Below are positions 43,896 through 54,231 of a stretch of 64,000 bases of DNA, piece after piece. Location of the stretch: NCBI RefSeq assembly GCF_003203515.1, contig NZ_BGNG01000014.1:1-64000 (forward strand), in the 5' to 3' direction. The notes beneath the pieces were generated by a model. That model saw only the letters and a list, made by a program, of their open reading frames with translations, was not told the origin of the DNA and did not search any database. The translations under genes were made by a program, and so were the position numbers. Each line of letters begins with the position of its first letter. Within the stretch, counting starts at the first letter, position 1. Origin of the DNA: Glaciecola sp. KUL10 (GTDB taxonomy: Bacteria; Pseudomonadota; Gammaproteobacteria; Enterobacterales; Alteromonadaceae).

Positions 43896-44699
43896 ATGAA
43901 TTATGTTGTTGGCGATATTCAAGGCTGTCTGCACGGCTTACAAAAGCTACTTAAAAAAGTTAAGTTTGATCCTAAACACGATAAGTTGTGGGCTGTTGGA
44001 GACCTAGTTGCGCGTGGCCCATCATCGCTAGAAACCCTACGTTACTTAAAAAGCATGGGAAGTAGCTTTGAAACGGTGTTGGGCAACCATGATTTACATT
44101 TAATTGCCATTTACCATCAAGTAGGACGGGTCAAGACGAATGATTTACTTGATGATTTAATAAGTGCCCATGACTTTGAGGACCTAATTAAGTGGTTAAG
44201 TAGCAAACCTTTGGCGATTAGAATCGACAAACAACACTTGCTCAGTCATGCCGGCCTATACCCCGCTTGGTCATTTAAACAAGCTATTAGGCATTCGAAT
44301 GAAGTGTCAGACTATTTAAAAAGTAAAAAAGCAATTAAATTTTTGAAATCTATGTACGGTAACGAACCCAGCACATGGGATGATAAAATTGAAGGAATGG
44401 AACGGCTTCGCTTCATTACGAACGCATTTACTAGAATGCGTTTCTTAAACGACAAACAGGGTTTAGACTTCAAACAAAAGTGCCACCCAAGTAATGCTCC
44501 ACTTTTATTGACCCCATGGTTTAAGATGAAAAATACACAATTAAAAAAACATCACAAGGTTGTTTTTGGTCACTGGGCATCCTTATCAGGCGATACTCAC
44601 TCTTCTCGTTTCATTGCATTGGACACCGGTTACGTGTGGGGTAAGTCAATGTCAATGTACTGCATCGAAAATCAAAAGATTTTTAGCATTTCAGCATAA
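43896..44699 (+). CDS. apaH: Bis(5'-nucleosyl)-tetraphosphatase, symmetrical (ApaH)
   Basis: ApaH hydrolyses diadenosine tetraphosphate to two ADP and also removes Np4-type RNA caps. The 267-residue metallophosphatase has all motifs: VGDIQGCLHGL, AVGDLVARGPSSLE, VLGNHDLHL, LSHAGLYPAW and FGHWASL. The common Arg-Gly of GDLVxRGP is kept. Last gene of the lptD-to-apaH operon, starting immediately after the apaG stop. Confidence 0.97.
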   Translation: MNYVVGDIQGCLHGLQKLLKKVKFDPKHDKLWAVGDLVARGPSSLETLRYLKSMGSSFETVLGNHDLHLIAIYHQVGRVKTNDLLDDLISAHDFEDLIKWLSSKPLAIRIDKQHLLSHAGLYPAWSFKQAIRHSNEVSDYLKSKKAIKFLKSMYGNEPSTWDDKIEGMERLRFITNAFTRMRFLNDKQGLDFKQKCHPSNAPLLLTPWFKMKNTQLKKHHKVVFGHWASLSGDTHSSRFIALDTGYVWGKSMSMYCIENQKIFSISA

Positions 44700-44789
44700 A
44701 GAAATAACAATCTAATCCGATACCCTTCTTAACGACTCGCTAATTTTACGTGCGAACATCAACATTTGGCATGAAGCTAAGGAGCAAAA

Positions 44790-46814
44790 ATGAATCTTAC
44801 AGTTGCGATGAAGGTCATCGGCGGTTTTGCCGTAAGTAGCCTTCTACTCATCGTGTTAGGGATTTCGTCGCTGATCAGTTTAACTAGTATCGATAGCGCA
44901 ACCAATGAAGTAAGTGATGTCGCGATGCCAACGGTATCGCAAAGCGCTAATTTGGAAACCCATTTTTTAAATATGGGCAGGCTAACTTTTGAAGCTTACA
45001 TAAGTGAACAGGTTGCAGACTTGAAAGGAAAAGAAACTGACTTTTCTAAAAGCAAAGAACAATTTGAAGCCACTTTAGCCAAGTTGAAAGGGACGGTTCA
45101 AAACGATAAAGAACTCAAGCCACTTTTGAGCAAAGTCGAGTTGATATTTAATGACTATATCAACAACGCCAACGAAATGTATAAGAACCACTTACAAGAT
45201 TTAAACGGTCGAAATCAAGTGGCATCAATGCGCTCAACTTTAGAAGAACAGCTAGATGATGCGTCATCTTTACTCTTAGACTTTACCGACCTCGACGAGG
45301 TTGAAGATAGCGCTGCGCTCTCAGAGGCGGCACAAATTGCTACTAGTCTAGAAGGCAGCCTATTGTCACTAATGTCCTCAGTTGCTGATTTTACTAACGT
45401 GAAGACACAACAACGAGCTGAAATAAGACAGCAAGAAGTCGATGTATTCAAAGCACAAACCCTTGAGCGTCTCTCGAACATGATGTCGGCAGCAAATGGT
45501 CAGGATGATAGTGGTACGCTTGAGGAAGCAGAAGAGTTAATCACAGACGCTATTGATTTAATTGAAAAAAATAATGGAATCGTCTCGACTAAGTTGGCCC
45601 GTCTTGTCGCCAGTAAAAAGGCAGAGGATGCGCTTGTTGCTTCTGATATAAACATTGCGGATGGGCGCAACGCATTAGACAGTCTGCTCAATTCGGCAAA
45701 TGGAAAAGCGGCTAAAATTAAAGAACATGTTTCATCATTAGTATCTGGTAGCTTGACCTTTATTGTTGTCTTGATAATTGCCTCTGTGTTGGCAGCAGGA
45801 TTTATCGGTTTTAAAAGTGTGATGGCAATCAAAGTACCACTAGGTAAAGTGAACGAATTGCTGAAAATCGCATCTTCTGGCGACTTGACTCATAGACTGG
45901 ACGATAGTTCTACGGATGAATTTGGTGTGTTATCTAAAAACTGTAATCAATTGATTGATAACCTAAAAGCCTTAATAGACGGTATAAATATGCGTGCTGA
46001 CCAGTTAGCCGCTGCGTCTGGTGAGACGTCTACCATCACCGCACAAACTACTAATTCGATAGAAGAGCAAAAGTCACAAATTTCTCAAATAGCTGCCGCG
46101 ACGACAGAAATGCACAGCACATCAGAATTAGTTTCTCAAAGTGCTGATGACACCCTAAAAGAAATTAAAAATGCCGACGCCGAAGCAGAGAAAGTAAAAC
46201 AAATCTCACAAGAGAATAAACATACTATCGAGGTGCTCGCAAGAGATGTACAAGATGCTGCGGACGTGATTAACAAACTACACCAAGACAGCGCAAGCAT
46301 TGGTGGTATTCTTGACGTTATTCGCGGGGTTGCCGATCAAACAAATCTACTCGCATTGAATGCGGCAATTGAAGCCGCTAGAGCGGGTGAGCAAGGGCGA
46401 GGTTTCGCAGTTGTTGCTGACGAAGTACGCACTCTAGCAAGCCGTACTCAGCAATCAACTCAAGAAATCAACACCATGATTGAGCAGTTACAAGCAGGTG
46501 CAGAGCGCGCTGTATCAGTAATGAATCAGGGTCGCGATCAAACTAGCGTATGTGTAGAGCAAACAGAAAAAGCAACACTTGCGCTAGACGTTATTACCGA
46601 CGCAGTTCATAGAGCATATGAAGTTAGCTCCAGAATTGAGCAGGCAGCACGTGAGCAACATACTGTATCAAGTGAGATCAGCGAACGACTTGAAAGTATC
46701 GTTGGCATCGCTGAAGAGACAACTTTAGGTGCTCAACAAACGACGGCATCTAGCGCTGAAGTGGCTAAATTGGCTGATGAGCTTCAAGAATCAATAGGCG
46801 AGTTTAAGGTCTAG
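44790..46814 (+). CDS. Methyl-accepting chemotaxis protein
   Basis: A 674-residue chemoreceptor. It has TM1 (about 8-28), a long all-helical periplasmic region (about 29-317, four-helix-bundle type, no known ligand motif), TM2 (about 322-345), a HAMP domain, and a cytoplasmic signalling helix bundle. The conserved hairpin tip is [20 protein letters not shown], then [19 protein letters not shown]. No C-terminal CheR-docking pentapeptide. A Shine-Dalgarno (AAGGAG) lies 6 bases before the ATG. It stands alone, followed by a strong hairpin; the chemotaxis genes are not in this window. Confidence 0.93.
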   Translation: MNLTVAMKVIGGFAVSSLLLIVLGISSLISLTSIDSATNEVSDVAMPTVSQSANLETHFLNMGRLTFEAYISEQVADLKGKETDFSKSKEQFEATLAKLKGTVQNDKELKPLLSKVELIFNDYINNANEMYKNHLQDLNGRNQVASMRSTLEEQLDDASSLLLDFTDLDEVEDSAALSEAAQIATSLEGSLLSLMSSVADFTNVKTQQRAEIRQQEVDVFKAQTLERLSNMMSAANGQDDSGTLEEAEELITDAIDLIEKNNGIVSTKLARLVASKKAEDALVASDINIADGRNALDSLLNSANGKAAKIKEHVSSLVSGSLTFIVVLIIASVLAAGFIGFKSVMAIKVPLGKVNELLKIASSGDLTHRLDDSSTDEFGVLSKNCNQLIDNLKALIDGINMRADQLAAASGETSTITAQTTNSIEEQKSQISQIAAATTEMHSTSELVSQSADDTLKEIKNADAEAEKVKQISQENKHTIEVLARDVQDAADVINKLHQDSASIGGILDVIRGVADQTNLLALNAAIEAARAGEQGRGFAVVADEVRTLASRTQQSTQEINTMIEQLQAGAERAVSVMNQGRDQTSVCVEQTEKATLALDVITDAVHRAYEVSSRIEQAAREQHTVSSEISERLESIVGIAEETTLGAQQTTASSAEVAKLADELQESIGEFKV

Positions 46815-46857
46815 ACAGTTATCAAACCTAATCTTTAGGTATTGATTAGAAACTTTT

Positions 46858-46923
46858 AATCAGCTCTTGAGTTATCTACTATTCTCATATTGAATGTTTA
46901 TAACTTAAGAGCTGATTTTCTTT
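46858..46923 (+). terminator. Hairpin terminator after the chemoreceptor, abutting the next start codon
   Basis: An 18-bp stem (46858-46875 with 46900-46917, one G-U pair) has a 24-base loop and is followed by TTTTCTTT. It looks like a rho-independent terminator, yet its T-rich tail touches the ATG of the next gene (46924), and the only purine-rich candidate RBS (AAGAG, 46906-46910) is buried in the stem. Confidence 0.75.
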
Positions 46924-47373
46924 ATGAAGGGTGGTGTTTCAAAACTCATTTTTTTGCTCATTCTGTCGAGCTACCTCTTTGCATGCAATGGGCATCACGA
47001 TAGGCCCTTTGGTGGGTTTTCTTCTGAATCACCGGAATACAAAGCACTTAGCTTCTTTCAAGCAAATTACAATACTAATGACTTCGATACTATGCTTGCT
47101 TTATCTTCGGTAAAATACCAGCAAACCATTCAGGCGTATCAAAGTCCTAATTCATTCTCAAGATACCTTTTAAACTTGCAATACGATCAAGGCGTCGATA
47201 TCAATATAGACCGTTCATTTAGCGAAATAACCAGCAAAACAGGTGACCGTACTTCCGTTACTATTCTTTTTACTGGCCACAATCATGGTCGGAAAATCAA
47301 AGAATTAAAGCGAGTTTTGTTTATCAAAGAACAAAATAAGTGGCTAATCAACGATATCGAACCCGTCGTTTAA
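46924..47373 (+). CDS. Small putative lipoprotein of unknown function
   Basis: A 149-residue protein with a hydrophobic signal (KLIFLLILSSYLFAC) ending in a lipobox-like LFAC, so Cys21 may be lipidated. The mature part resembles small NTF2-like/DUF4878-type proteins: ALSFFQANYNTNDFDTMLALSS, then FTGHNH, then VLFIKEQNKWLINDIEP. That resemblance is weak and from pattern only. The start codon has no accessible Shine-Dalgarno. Convergent with lysC, 9 bases between stops. Confidence 0.7.
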   Translation: MKGGVSKLIFLLILSSYLFACNGHHDRPFGGFSSESPEYKALSFFQANYNTNDFDTMLALSSVKYQQTIQAYQSPNSFSRYLLNLQYDQGVDINIDRSFSEITSKTGDRTSVTILFTGHNHGRKIKELKRVLFIKEQNKWLINDIEPVV

Positions 47374-47382
47374 CAAACGTTA

Positions 47383-48732
47383 TTACTCGAATAGCGCTTT
47401 ATGCAGTACTTTTACGATATCCTCACTATCTAATGCAGATACTACAAAAGACAAGTTATGGGGATTAGCACCAAAGCAGATCATTCTCAAATTAAAGTCA
47501 GAAATCGCTGAAAAAATCTTACTCGATACCCCTGCGCCACTGTGCATGTTATTGCCGACTACCGTCACAACATCAAAGCCCGTTTCAACACTTACATCAC
47601 AAATAGTCGTTAGTTCAGCAAGAGTAGCTTTGTTTATCTTTTCAGAAACCGTGTTGGGAGGATTATCTAAGGTAAACGAAACCGAAATTTCAGATGTAGT
47701 CACCAAATCTACTGATAACTTGTGTTTAGCAATAATCGCAAAAACACGCTGCAAGAAACCCTGCGCGTACATCATTTTAGGTGTTTTGACAGTGACCATA
47801 ACCTGTTCTTTGCGGCGTGTAATCGCTCGATATGCAGGTTCATGCTCACAATCGCGTACAATCCATGTGCCGCCTTTTTCTGGCTCTCTGCTCGAGCCAA
47901 CAAAGACCTTAATATTTTGTCGTAACGCAGGCTCCATGGTCGCTGGGTGCAAAACTTTAGCACCAAATGTTGCCATCTCAGCCGCTTCTTCAAAGCTCAA
48001 TTCTGGCAGCGGTCTAGCTTGCTCGGTTATACGAGGGTCGGTTGTATAAACGCCAATTACATCAGTCCAGATCTCACATGTTTGCGCACCTAAGGCTTCA
48101 GCCAACAATGCAGCGGTAAAATCAGAACCACCACGCCCTAATGTAGTTGTTCGTCCTTGTGTATCTGCGCCGACAAAACCTTGAGTCACAACGATATTAT
48201 CTTCAATCTCAGGCACAAGTAATGATTGTACTAATTCTTTGATAGCGGGAACATCGGGGGCGGCATTAGTAAATGTATCATCGGTACGCAATACTTTTCT
48301 GACGTCAAAATTGACTGCGCTCGCGCCTTTTTCTTTTAAGACTTCGGCGAATAGTAAAGAAGACATTCTTTCGCCCATCGACATGAGTGAGTCTTTAACA
48401 TCGTCTCTAAAATTAATTTCTTCATGAGCAGCCAATGTCGCCACCTCAGCAAGCAAATCAAATAGTTTTTCAGCCACATTACCGGGGTGTTTAAGTTGCT
48501 CTAAAATATTGGTTTGAATCTTTTCAATCTCAGCTACAGTCTCGCTGATTTGAGCTTGTGTCAGGGGTGTACTGGCCAGCTTAACAAGGTGATTAGTTAC
48601 ACCGGCTGAAGCACTTACAACGGCTACTTTTGTGTTTGGGTTAGCTAACACTACATCGGCGCAACTACACATGGTTTGAAAAGTGGCTACGCTGGTGCCA
48701 CCAAATTTGGCTACATTAACACTGGATGTCAT
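47383..48732 (-). CDS. lysC: Lysine-sensitive aspartate kinase III (LysC)
   Basis: LysC phosphorylates aspartate, the first step to lysine, threonine and methionine. The 449-residue monofunctional enzyme has the kinase start VAKFGGTSVATFQTM, TTLGRGGSDFTAALLAEAL, EIWTDVIGVYTTDPRI, and two C-terminal ACT domains (MVTVKTPKMMYAQGFLQRVF onward, and DVVTVVGNNMHSGAGV). Lack of a homoserine dehydrogenase domain and the similarity to E. coli LysC support type III. No lysine riboswitch is evident in the 111 bases upstream. Confidence 0.95.
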   Translation of the reverse strand: MTSSVNVAKFGGTSVATFQTMCSCADVVLANPNTKVAVVSASAGVTNHLVKLASTPLTQAQISETVAEIEKIQTNILEQLKHPGNVAEKLFDLLAEVATLAAHEEINFRDDVKDSLMSMGERMSSLLFAEVLKEKGASAVNFDVRKVLRTDDTFTNAAPDVPAIKELVQSLLVPEIEDNIVVTQGFVGADTQGRTTTLGRGGSDFTAALLAEALGAQTCEIWTDVIGVYTTDPRITEQARPLPELSFEEAAEMATFGAKVLHPATMEPALRQNIKVFVGSSREPEKGGTWIVRDCEHEPAYRAITRRKEQVMVTVKTPKMMYAQGFLQRVFAIIAKHKLSVDLVTTSEISVSFTLDNPPNTVSEKINKATLAELTTICDVSVETGFDVVTVVGNNMHSGAGVSSKIFSAISDFNLRMICFGANPHNLSFVVSALDSEDIVKVLHKALFE

Positions 48733-48843
48733 TTTAAACTTCTCTTATTTACTGCTTTTTACTTGTTGTTGATTTAAATTACTTCGCCTGAGTTTAGCTC
48801 TAAGAATGGTGCAGGCAATTGCTTTATATTCCTAATTTCACGC

Positions 48844-49386
48844 CTAGAAGTCGTGAACGTCTTGAACTTTTACTTTTTGGCCGACTTTAATATTGTGCAT
48901 TGCCATCCACCCTAAATTCATTTCAAGAGCAAAACGCACAGGCTTTGAACTCTTTACAGGGCTTAAATCAAAAGGCGCTAACTGTTTAATATCAGTAATC
49001 GTTCCGTCTTCTTCAATGTAAGCTAAATCAAGCGGAATATACGTATTTTTCATCCAAATACTGCCAATTTGGTCTTGGTCAAATTTAAACAGCATGCCGC
49101 AGTCGGCGCACATTTGGCGACGATACATCAAACCAAGTGCGCGCTCATTTGGCGCATCTGCATATTCTACGACTATTGTTTTTTCACCTACTTCAATCGC
49201 GATCAATGAACCATCACTTTGAGCTTTTTTTAATAAGGCCTGAACGTCCTCTTTGGTTTGTACGTCGGATATTTGATGTTCATGATCATCTCCATGTGCC
49301 AGCACGGCCGTTGTATAAACAACCAAGAAGCTCGCCGCCATAAATTTGGTAAAAACACGGCGAAATATTAGATTTATTGATGTCAT
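48844..49386 (-). CDS. Exported DUF192-family protein with His-rich mature N-terminus
   Basis: The 180-residue product has a signal peptide (MTSINLIFRRVFTKFMAASFLV, cleaved after VLA), leaving a mature N-terminus His-Gly-Asp-Asp-His-Glu-His. The C-terminal 110 residues are a DUF192 domain (RALGLMYRRQM, SIWMKNTYIPLDLAYIEEDG, ALEMNLGWM) with an inserted Cys-x-x-Cys (CADC). The function of DUF192 is unknown. The frame is open to 49410, but ATG 49386 has AGGA about 9 bases upstream and gives a better signal peptide. The His-rich start and CxxC hint at metal binding, which is inference. Confidence 0.85.
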   Translation of the reverse strand: MTSINLIFRRVFTKFMAASFLVVYTTAVLAHGDDHEHQISDVQTKEDVQALLKKAQSDGSLIAIEVGEKTIVVEYADAPNERALGLMYRRQMCADCGMLFKFDQDQIGSIWMKNTYIPLDLAYIEEDGTITDIKQLAPFDLSPVKSSKPVRFALEMNLGWMAMHNIKVGQKVKVQDVHDF

Positions 49387-49416
49387 TTTTATTTTCCTGA
49401 CGAAAAACAAGCAATA

Positions 49417-49449
49417 AAAAAGCTGGACGCAAACGCTATCCAGCTTTTT
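49417..49449 (-). terminator. Terminator of acnB
   Basis: AAAAAGCTGGA (49417-49427) pairs perfectly with TCCAGCTTTTT (49439-49449) around an 11-base loop. On the minus strand it ends in TTTTTT. It lies 61 bases past the acnB stop and just before the DUF192 gene. Confidence 0.9.
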
Positions 49450-49510
49450 CTAACGTTTTTAGCATATTGCATCAGCTACAAAAGCGATGCAACGCTATTT
49501 AACTTATAAC

Positions 49511-52123
49511 TTAAGCGATATTTAAGGTTGGAATAATATCAGCTTTTGCTTTTTCTGCGGCTTGTGTAAATTTGGGCATTTTATCGAAGTTTAAGTAACG
49601 GAATACTTCGCTACTCATTGATTCGATTTTATTTGCATATTCCATGTATTCTTCTGTCGTAGGAATCTTACCAACAATTGCGCCAACGGCTGCCATTTCA
49701 GCAGAACAAAGGTAAACATTTGCGCCATCACCTAAACGGTTAGGGAAGTTACGCGTTGACGTTGATAATACCGTTGCACCCGCAAGTACGCGAGCTTGGT
49801 TACCCATACATAATGAACAACCCGACATTTCCATTCTAACGCCTGCTTTACCGTAGATGTTGAAGTAACCTTCTTCCATCAACTGAGCTTCGTCCATCTT
49901 AGTCGGTGGAGACATCCACAAACGCGTTGGCAAGGTACCGCCGTATTGCTCAAGTAATTTACCTGCTGCACGGAAGTGACCAATATTAGTCATACACGAA
50001 CCGATGAATACTTCATCAACATTGTCACCAGCAACTTCAGATAAGGTCTTCGCATCATCTGGGTCATTCGGGCAACACAAGATTGGTTCTTTGATGTCAG
50101 CCAAATCAATTTCGATAACTTCTGCGTATTCTGCATCAGCATCAGCTTGCATGAGACTTGGATCGGCTAACCACTCTTCCATCTTACGTGCACGACGCTC
50201 TAGTGTTCTTGGGTCGCCATAACCTTCTTTGATCATCCAACGTAACATGGTGATGTTAGAGTTTAGGTACTCGGCAATTGAATCTTCAGAAAGCTTAATT
50301 GTACAACCTGCTGCAGAACGTTCTGCAGATGCATCTGATAATTCAAACGCTTGCTCTACTGTCAAATCTTCAAGCCCCTCGATCTCTAAGATACGACCAG
50401 AGAAAGCATTGATTTTACCTTTTTTAGCAACTGTCAATAGACCTTGTTTGATACCATACAAAGGAATTGCATGCACCAAGTCACGTAAAGTGATACCTGG
50501 TTGCATTTTACCTTTAAAGCGAACCAATACTGATTCAGGCATATCAAGCGGCATAACGCCAGTTGCAGCTGCAAAAGCAACCAAGCCAGAACCAGCTGGG
50601 AATGAAATACCCATTGGGAAGCGAGTATGCGAATCACCACCTGTACCGACAGTATCTGGCAATAACATGCGGTTTAACCACGAGTGGATAATACCGTCAC
50701 CTGGACGAAGCGATACACCGCCACGGTTCATAATGAAATCAGGTAATGTATGTTGCGTTTCGATATCAACAGGCTTTGGATAAGCTGCCGTGTGACAGAA
50801 AGACTGCATCGTTAAATCAGCGGTAAATCCTAAACAAGCAAGATCTTTTAATTCATCGCGCGTCATTGGTCCTGTTGTATCTTGAGATCCAACAGTGGTC
50901 ATCTTAGGCTCGCAGTATGTGCCTGGGCGGATACCCTCAACACCACAAGCTTTGCCTACCATTTTTTGTGCTAGCGTAAAGCCTTTGCCTGAATCTTCTG
51001 GCGCTACTGGTACTCGGAATAAATCAGTTGGGCCTAACCCTAGTGACTCACGAGCACGGTCAGTTAGACCACGACCAATAATAAGGTTGATACGGCCACC
51101 AGCACGCACTTCATCTAGTAATACATCAGACTTATACTTGTATGTTGCTAATACTTCGCCTGTTTCTGCGTTTTTGATTTCACCCGCTAATGGATAAATA
51201 TCAATCACGTCGCCCATGTTCATCTTATCAACATCAGCTTCAAATACTAAAGCACCTGCATCTTCCATAGTATTGAAGAAGATTGGCGCAACTTTACCGC
51301 CAATACAAATACCACCACCACGCTTATTAGGCACACCCGGTAAATCTTCACCAAAGAACCATAAGACTGAGTTAGTCGCTGACTTACGTGAAGAACCCGT
51401 GCCCACAACATCACCCACAAAAGCAACAGGGTGGCCTTTGGCTTTAATTTCATCAATTTGAGCTAGAGGACCGACTTCGCCGTGCTTTTCTGGCGTTAGC
51501 CCATCACGTGTCATTTTATACGCCGCACGAGCGTGTAGAGGAATGTCTGGACGTGACCATGCATCTGGTGCAGGTGACAAATCGTCTGTATTGGTTTCGC
51601 CAGTTACTTTAAATACTGAACATGTGATTTTTTCAGGCATGTCTTCGCGTGATGTAAACCATTCAGCTTCTGCCCATGAGTTCATCACAGCCGTTGCGTG
51701 TGCATTGCCCGCTTTGTGCTTTTCTTCTACATCGTGGAAAGCATCAAACATCAATAGTGTATGCTTCAGCTCTTCTGCTGCTAGTTCAGCTAAGTCAGCA
51801 TCGTCAAGTAGTGACACTAATGTCTCGATGTTGTAACCACCGTGCATGTTGCCTAAAAGTTGAACTGCTGCGTCTTTTGAAATTAGCGGGCTGCTGGCTT
51901 CGCCTTTAACGATTGCGCTTAAGAAAGCTGCTTTTACATAGGCAGCTTCGTCAACACCTGGAGGTACTCGCTCAGAAATTAACTCGAGTAAAAAATCTTC
52001 TTCGCCGGCAGGAGGGTTTTTCAATAACTCAACTAAATCAGCAACTTGCTCTGGATTAAGTGGTTTTGGTGGGATACTCTCAGCTGCACGTTCGGCTACG
52101 TGCTTACGATAATTTTCTAACAC
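49511..52123 (-). CDS. acnB: Bifunctional aconitate hydratase 2 / 2-methylisocitrate dehydratase (AcnB)
   Basis: AcnB is the main TCA-cycle aconitase and also acts in the methylcitrate cycle. The 870-residue protein has the N-terminal HEAT-like domain unique to AcnB ([15 protein letters not shown]), the swivel domain ([24 protein letters not shown], read in parts), and the catalytic domains with 4Fe-4S ligands in [11 protein letters not shown] and [12 protein letters not shown]. Single-gene unit with its own terminator; 253 bases of upstream DNA showed no site I can name. Confidence 0.97.
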   Translation of the reverse strand: MLENYRKHVAERAAESIPPKPLNPEQVADLVELLKNPPAGEEDFLLELISERVPPGVDEAAYVKAAFLSAIVKGEASSPLISKDAAVQLLGNMHGGYNIETLVSLLDDADLAELAAEELKHTLLMFDAFHDVEEKHKAGNAHATAVMNSWAEAEWFTSREDMPEKITCSVFKVTGETNTDDLSPAPDAWSRPDIPLHARAAYKMTRDGLTPEKHGEVGPLAQIDEIKAKGHPVAFVGDVVGTGSSRKSATNSVLWFFGEDLPGVPNKRGGGICIGGKVAPIFFNTMEDAGALVFEADVDKMNMGDVIDIYPLAGEIKNAETGEVLATYKYKSDVLLDEVRAGGRINLIIGRGLTDRARESLGLGPTDLFRVPVAPEDSGKGFTLAQKMVGKACGVEGIRPGTYCEPKMTTVGSQDTTGPMTRDELKDLACLGFTADLTMQSFCHTAAYPKPVDIETQHTLPDFIMNRGGVSLRPGDGIIHSWLNRMLLPDTVGTGGDSHTRFPMGISFPAGSGLVAFAAATGVMPLDMPESVLVRFKGKMQPGITLRDLVHAIPLYGIKQGLLTVAKKGKINAFSGRILEIEGLEDLTVEQAFELSDASAERSAAGCTIKLSEDSIAEYLNSNITMLRWMIKEGYGDPRTLERRARKMEEWLADPSLMQADADAEYAEVIEIDLADIKEPILCCPNDPDDAKTLSEVAGDNVDEVFIGSCMTNIGHFRAAGKLLEQYGGTLPTRLWMSPPTKMDEAQLMEEGYFNIYGKAGVRMEMSGCSLCMGNQARVLAGATVLSTSTRNFPNRLGDGANVYLCSAEMAAVGAIVGKIPTTEEYMEYANKIESMSSEVFRYLNFDKMPKFTQAAEKAKADIIPTLNIA

Positions 52124-52376
52124 TATGTCGTCCTCTTGTTGGGTGCTGACTCGATATTTCGTGCACTAAAAGTGAGGCACGAAACTCAGCATGAATCTAT
52201 ATTCGCGGCGTAGTATACCGCTTCATACCTAGAATTTGAATTTTAAAGTTTGATATCGGCAAAATAGCCATTATTCATAAGACTAATTGTTTTATAAATG
52301 TTAATCGATTTTATCAATGCCAAATTACAAAATTTGCAACGACACTTTAAATAGATGTGATAGGGAAAACCTTCCA

Positions 52377-53510
52377 TCACTTAACGTATAATCCCAACTT
52401 AATGATAGAAGCCGTTTCGCCATCAGTTAGAAGTAAAATATTACTCTGAGGATCAAGCGTAATATCCCTCAAACGATGATCACCCTGATAAATAAGTTTT
52501 TCGTCATCGAGCTTTTGATTATTCAGCAGTAAAGAGTGAACTTGCTTATACTTGAGAGAGGTAATTAACAAACGACCTGATAGTGGACTTGAACCATTTT
52601 TGACATATACCATCCCCGATGGAGCGATAGATGGTGTCCAATCGTGATCAGGAAGGCGCATATTGGGGTAGTCTTTAAAAGGTGAGATAGTAGAGCCAAT
52701 GTAATCCATCCCATTGGTCACGACGGGCCAACCGTAGTTGGTGCCCGCTTGCAGAAAATTGATTTCGTCTCCACCAGCAGGTCCATGCTCGTGGGTCACA
52801 ACAGTTCCGTCTTGAAGCACAATTACTGACTGTGGATTTCTATGCCCTAAAGTAAATACCTTTGATTCGGCAGCACTTTCAGATGAATAAAAAGGATTAT
52901 CAGTTAGCGCTTGGCCAGTATCAGAGACTCGCAATATTTTACCCTGATGCGAACTAAGTATCTGAGCACGTTCTCGATAGTCAAAACCATCACCACTACT
53001 GACAAGTAAAGACCCATCTGACATAAAGGCTAATCTGCCGCCATAATGCACAGGTGTATCACGCGGCTCATTTAGCACAAGGACTATTTCAAGATTGTCG
53101 ACTGTGCTGTCATTTTCGTTGAGTTTAAATCGCACGACTTTTAATACATTTTCGTCATCGCTACCCGATGAATAGCTCAAATAAACCCATCCGTTTTCAC
53201 TATATTGCGGGTGAAATTCGATATCTAATAAACCGCCCTGCCCTTTGTAGTATAAGTCTTGAGGCGCAAATTCAAACGTCTGCACTCTCCATTGCTCGTC
53301 TAAAACAGAAAATCCACCAGCTCGGTGGGTCACAAATATCCGATTGTCCGGCGAAGTGCTGATTGACCACGACTTCGGTAGCGCTTCAGCCACGGTCGAT
53401 GTATTAAAATCTAAACCTAAAGTGTCCAAATCTGACGCGCGAATAAAGCCCGAAAATAGTAGAGCGCAGATTAATGTCGATGCACAAGATAAATAGTGAG
53501 GTTTATTCAT
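52377..53510 (-). CDS. PQQ-dependent sugar dehydrogenase (glucose/sorbosone dehydrogenase family)
   Basis: A secreted or periplasmic beta-propeller of about 377 residues with signal peptide (ending near FIRA). Family motifs are present: GQGGLLDIEFHP, HYGGRLAFMSDGSLLVSSGDG with the catalytic His, TLGHRNPQSV, HGPAGGDEINFLQAGTNYGWP and SIAPSGMVY. Such enzymes oxidise aldose sugars with PQQ; the actual substrate is unknown. A start 11 codons upstream (53543) is possible, but ATG 53510 has a TAGG 7 bases ahead and gives a normal signal peptide. Confidence 0.88.
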   Translation of the reverse strand: MNKPHYLSCASTLICALLFSGFIRASDLDTLGLDFNTSTVAEALPKSWSISTSPDNRIFVTHRAGGFSVLDEQWRVQTFEFAPQDLYYKGQGGLLDIEFHPQYSENGWVYLSYSSGSDDENVLKVVRFKLNENDSTVDNLEIVLVLNEPRDTPVHYGGRLAFMSDGSLLVSSGDGFDYRERAQILSSHQGKILRVSDTGQALTDNPFYSSESAAESKVFTLGHRNPQSVIVLQDGTVVTHEHGPAGGDEINFLQAGTNYGWPVVTNGMDYIGSTISPFKDYPNMRLPDHDWTPSIAPSGMVYVKNGSSPLSGRLLITSLKYKQVHSLLLNNQKLDDEKLIYQGDHRLRDITLDPQSNILLLTDGETASIIKLGLYVK

Positions 53511-53686
53511 CCGATTGCCTAGCGTTGATAGTAATTTCCGCATAAACCTTAAGTTTCCTGTATTTTTAATAACGTTATTTAAAGTGGAAGCTATTCAAAT
53601 ACTAATATAAAGTTAACGGTGTGTTAACTTTTTCTCCGGAAAACACATACGCCTAGCAACCGCTTTTCACAGACAAGTTTACGAAC

Positions 53687-54127
53687 ATGAAGATAATGAA
53701 AATACTGTTACACCTAATTGCCTCGGCACTTGCTTGTTTTGTAGTCGCCTCGTTGTTGCATACGCAATCGGTGCTTAATCGACTAATAGAGTTGGGTATT
53801 AATATTCCAATTAGTAATAGAATCAGTACGGTATTTGCTGATTTACAAGGGCTAGCTCCCACTTATGGCGTGATATTATTAGCAGGTTTAAGTATTGCGT
53901 TTTTCGTTTCATCTCTTTTGTTAAAGCGTTTTTCGACCAACCCCATTATCATATATAGCATTGCGGGTGCAGTAGCCGTTGCAACAATCTTGTTGGCAAT
54001 GCAGCCAATTTTAAATATAACGCTATTAGGTGGTGCTAGGGGGACGTTTGGTTTTTTATCACAGTGCCTCGCGGGGGCACTGGGTGGCATTCTTTTTGGT
54101 GCGTTAAGGACTCAGCGTAAAAATTAA
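53687..54127 (+). CDS. Small integral membrane protein of unknown function
   Basis: A 146-residue protein with four predicted membrane helices (about 5-24, 58-80, 88-106, 117-140) and a basic C-terminus (RTQRKN). It resembles small hypothetical inner-membrane proteins in other marine proteobacteria, but I recognise no family. It stands alone between divergent or tandem neighbours of unrelated function. A second ATG at codon 4 (53696) is an alternative start. Confidence 0.7.
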   Translation: MKIMKILLHLIASALACFVVASLLHTQSVLNRLIELGINIPISNRISTVFADLQGLAPTYGVILLAGLSIAFFVSSLLLKRFSTNPIIIYSIAGAVAVATILLAMQPILNITLLGGARGTFGFLSQCLAGALGGILFGALRTQRKN

Positions 54128-54231
54128 TATCAACAATGTGATCTCATCATGTAAATTGATTGTTAATAAAACAACATTCAACTATTCTGAATTGACGATA
54201 GAATTGACAATTACACATGGAGATTTCACCG

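Noticed and set aside
47546-48049. 167-codon open frame on the plus strand.
   Set aside because: It lies wholly antisense to the well-supported lysC, is serine/threonine-rich and resembles no protein; a shadow frame.
48733-48843. Lysine riboswitch upstream of lysC.
   Set aside because: Only 111 bases are available before the next gene and no conserved riboswitch core could be recognised.
50229-50783. 184-codon open frame on the plus strand.
   Set aside because: Antisense to acnB with no domain and no RBS; a shadow frame.
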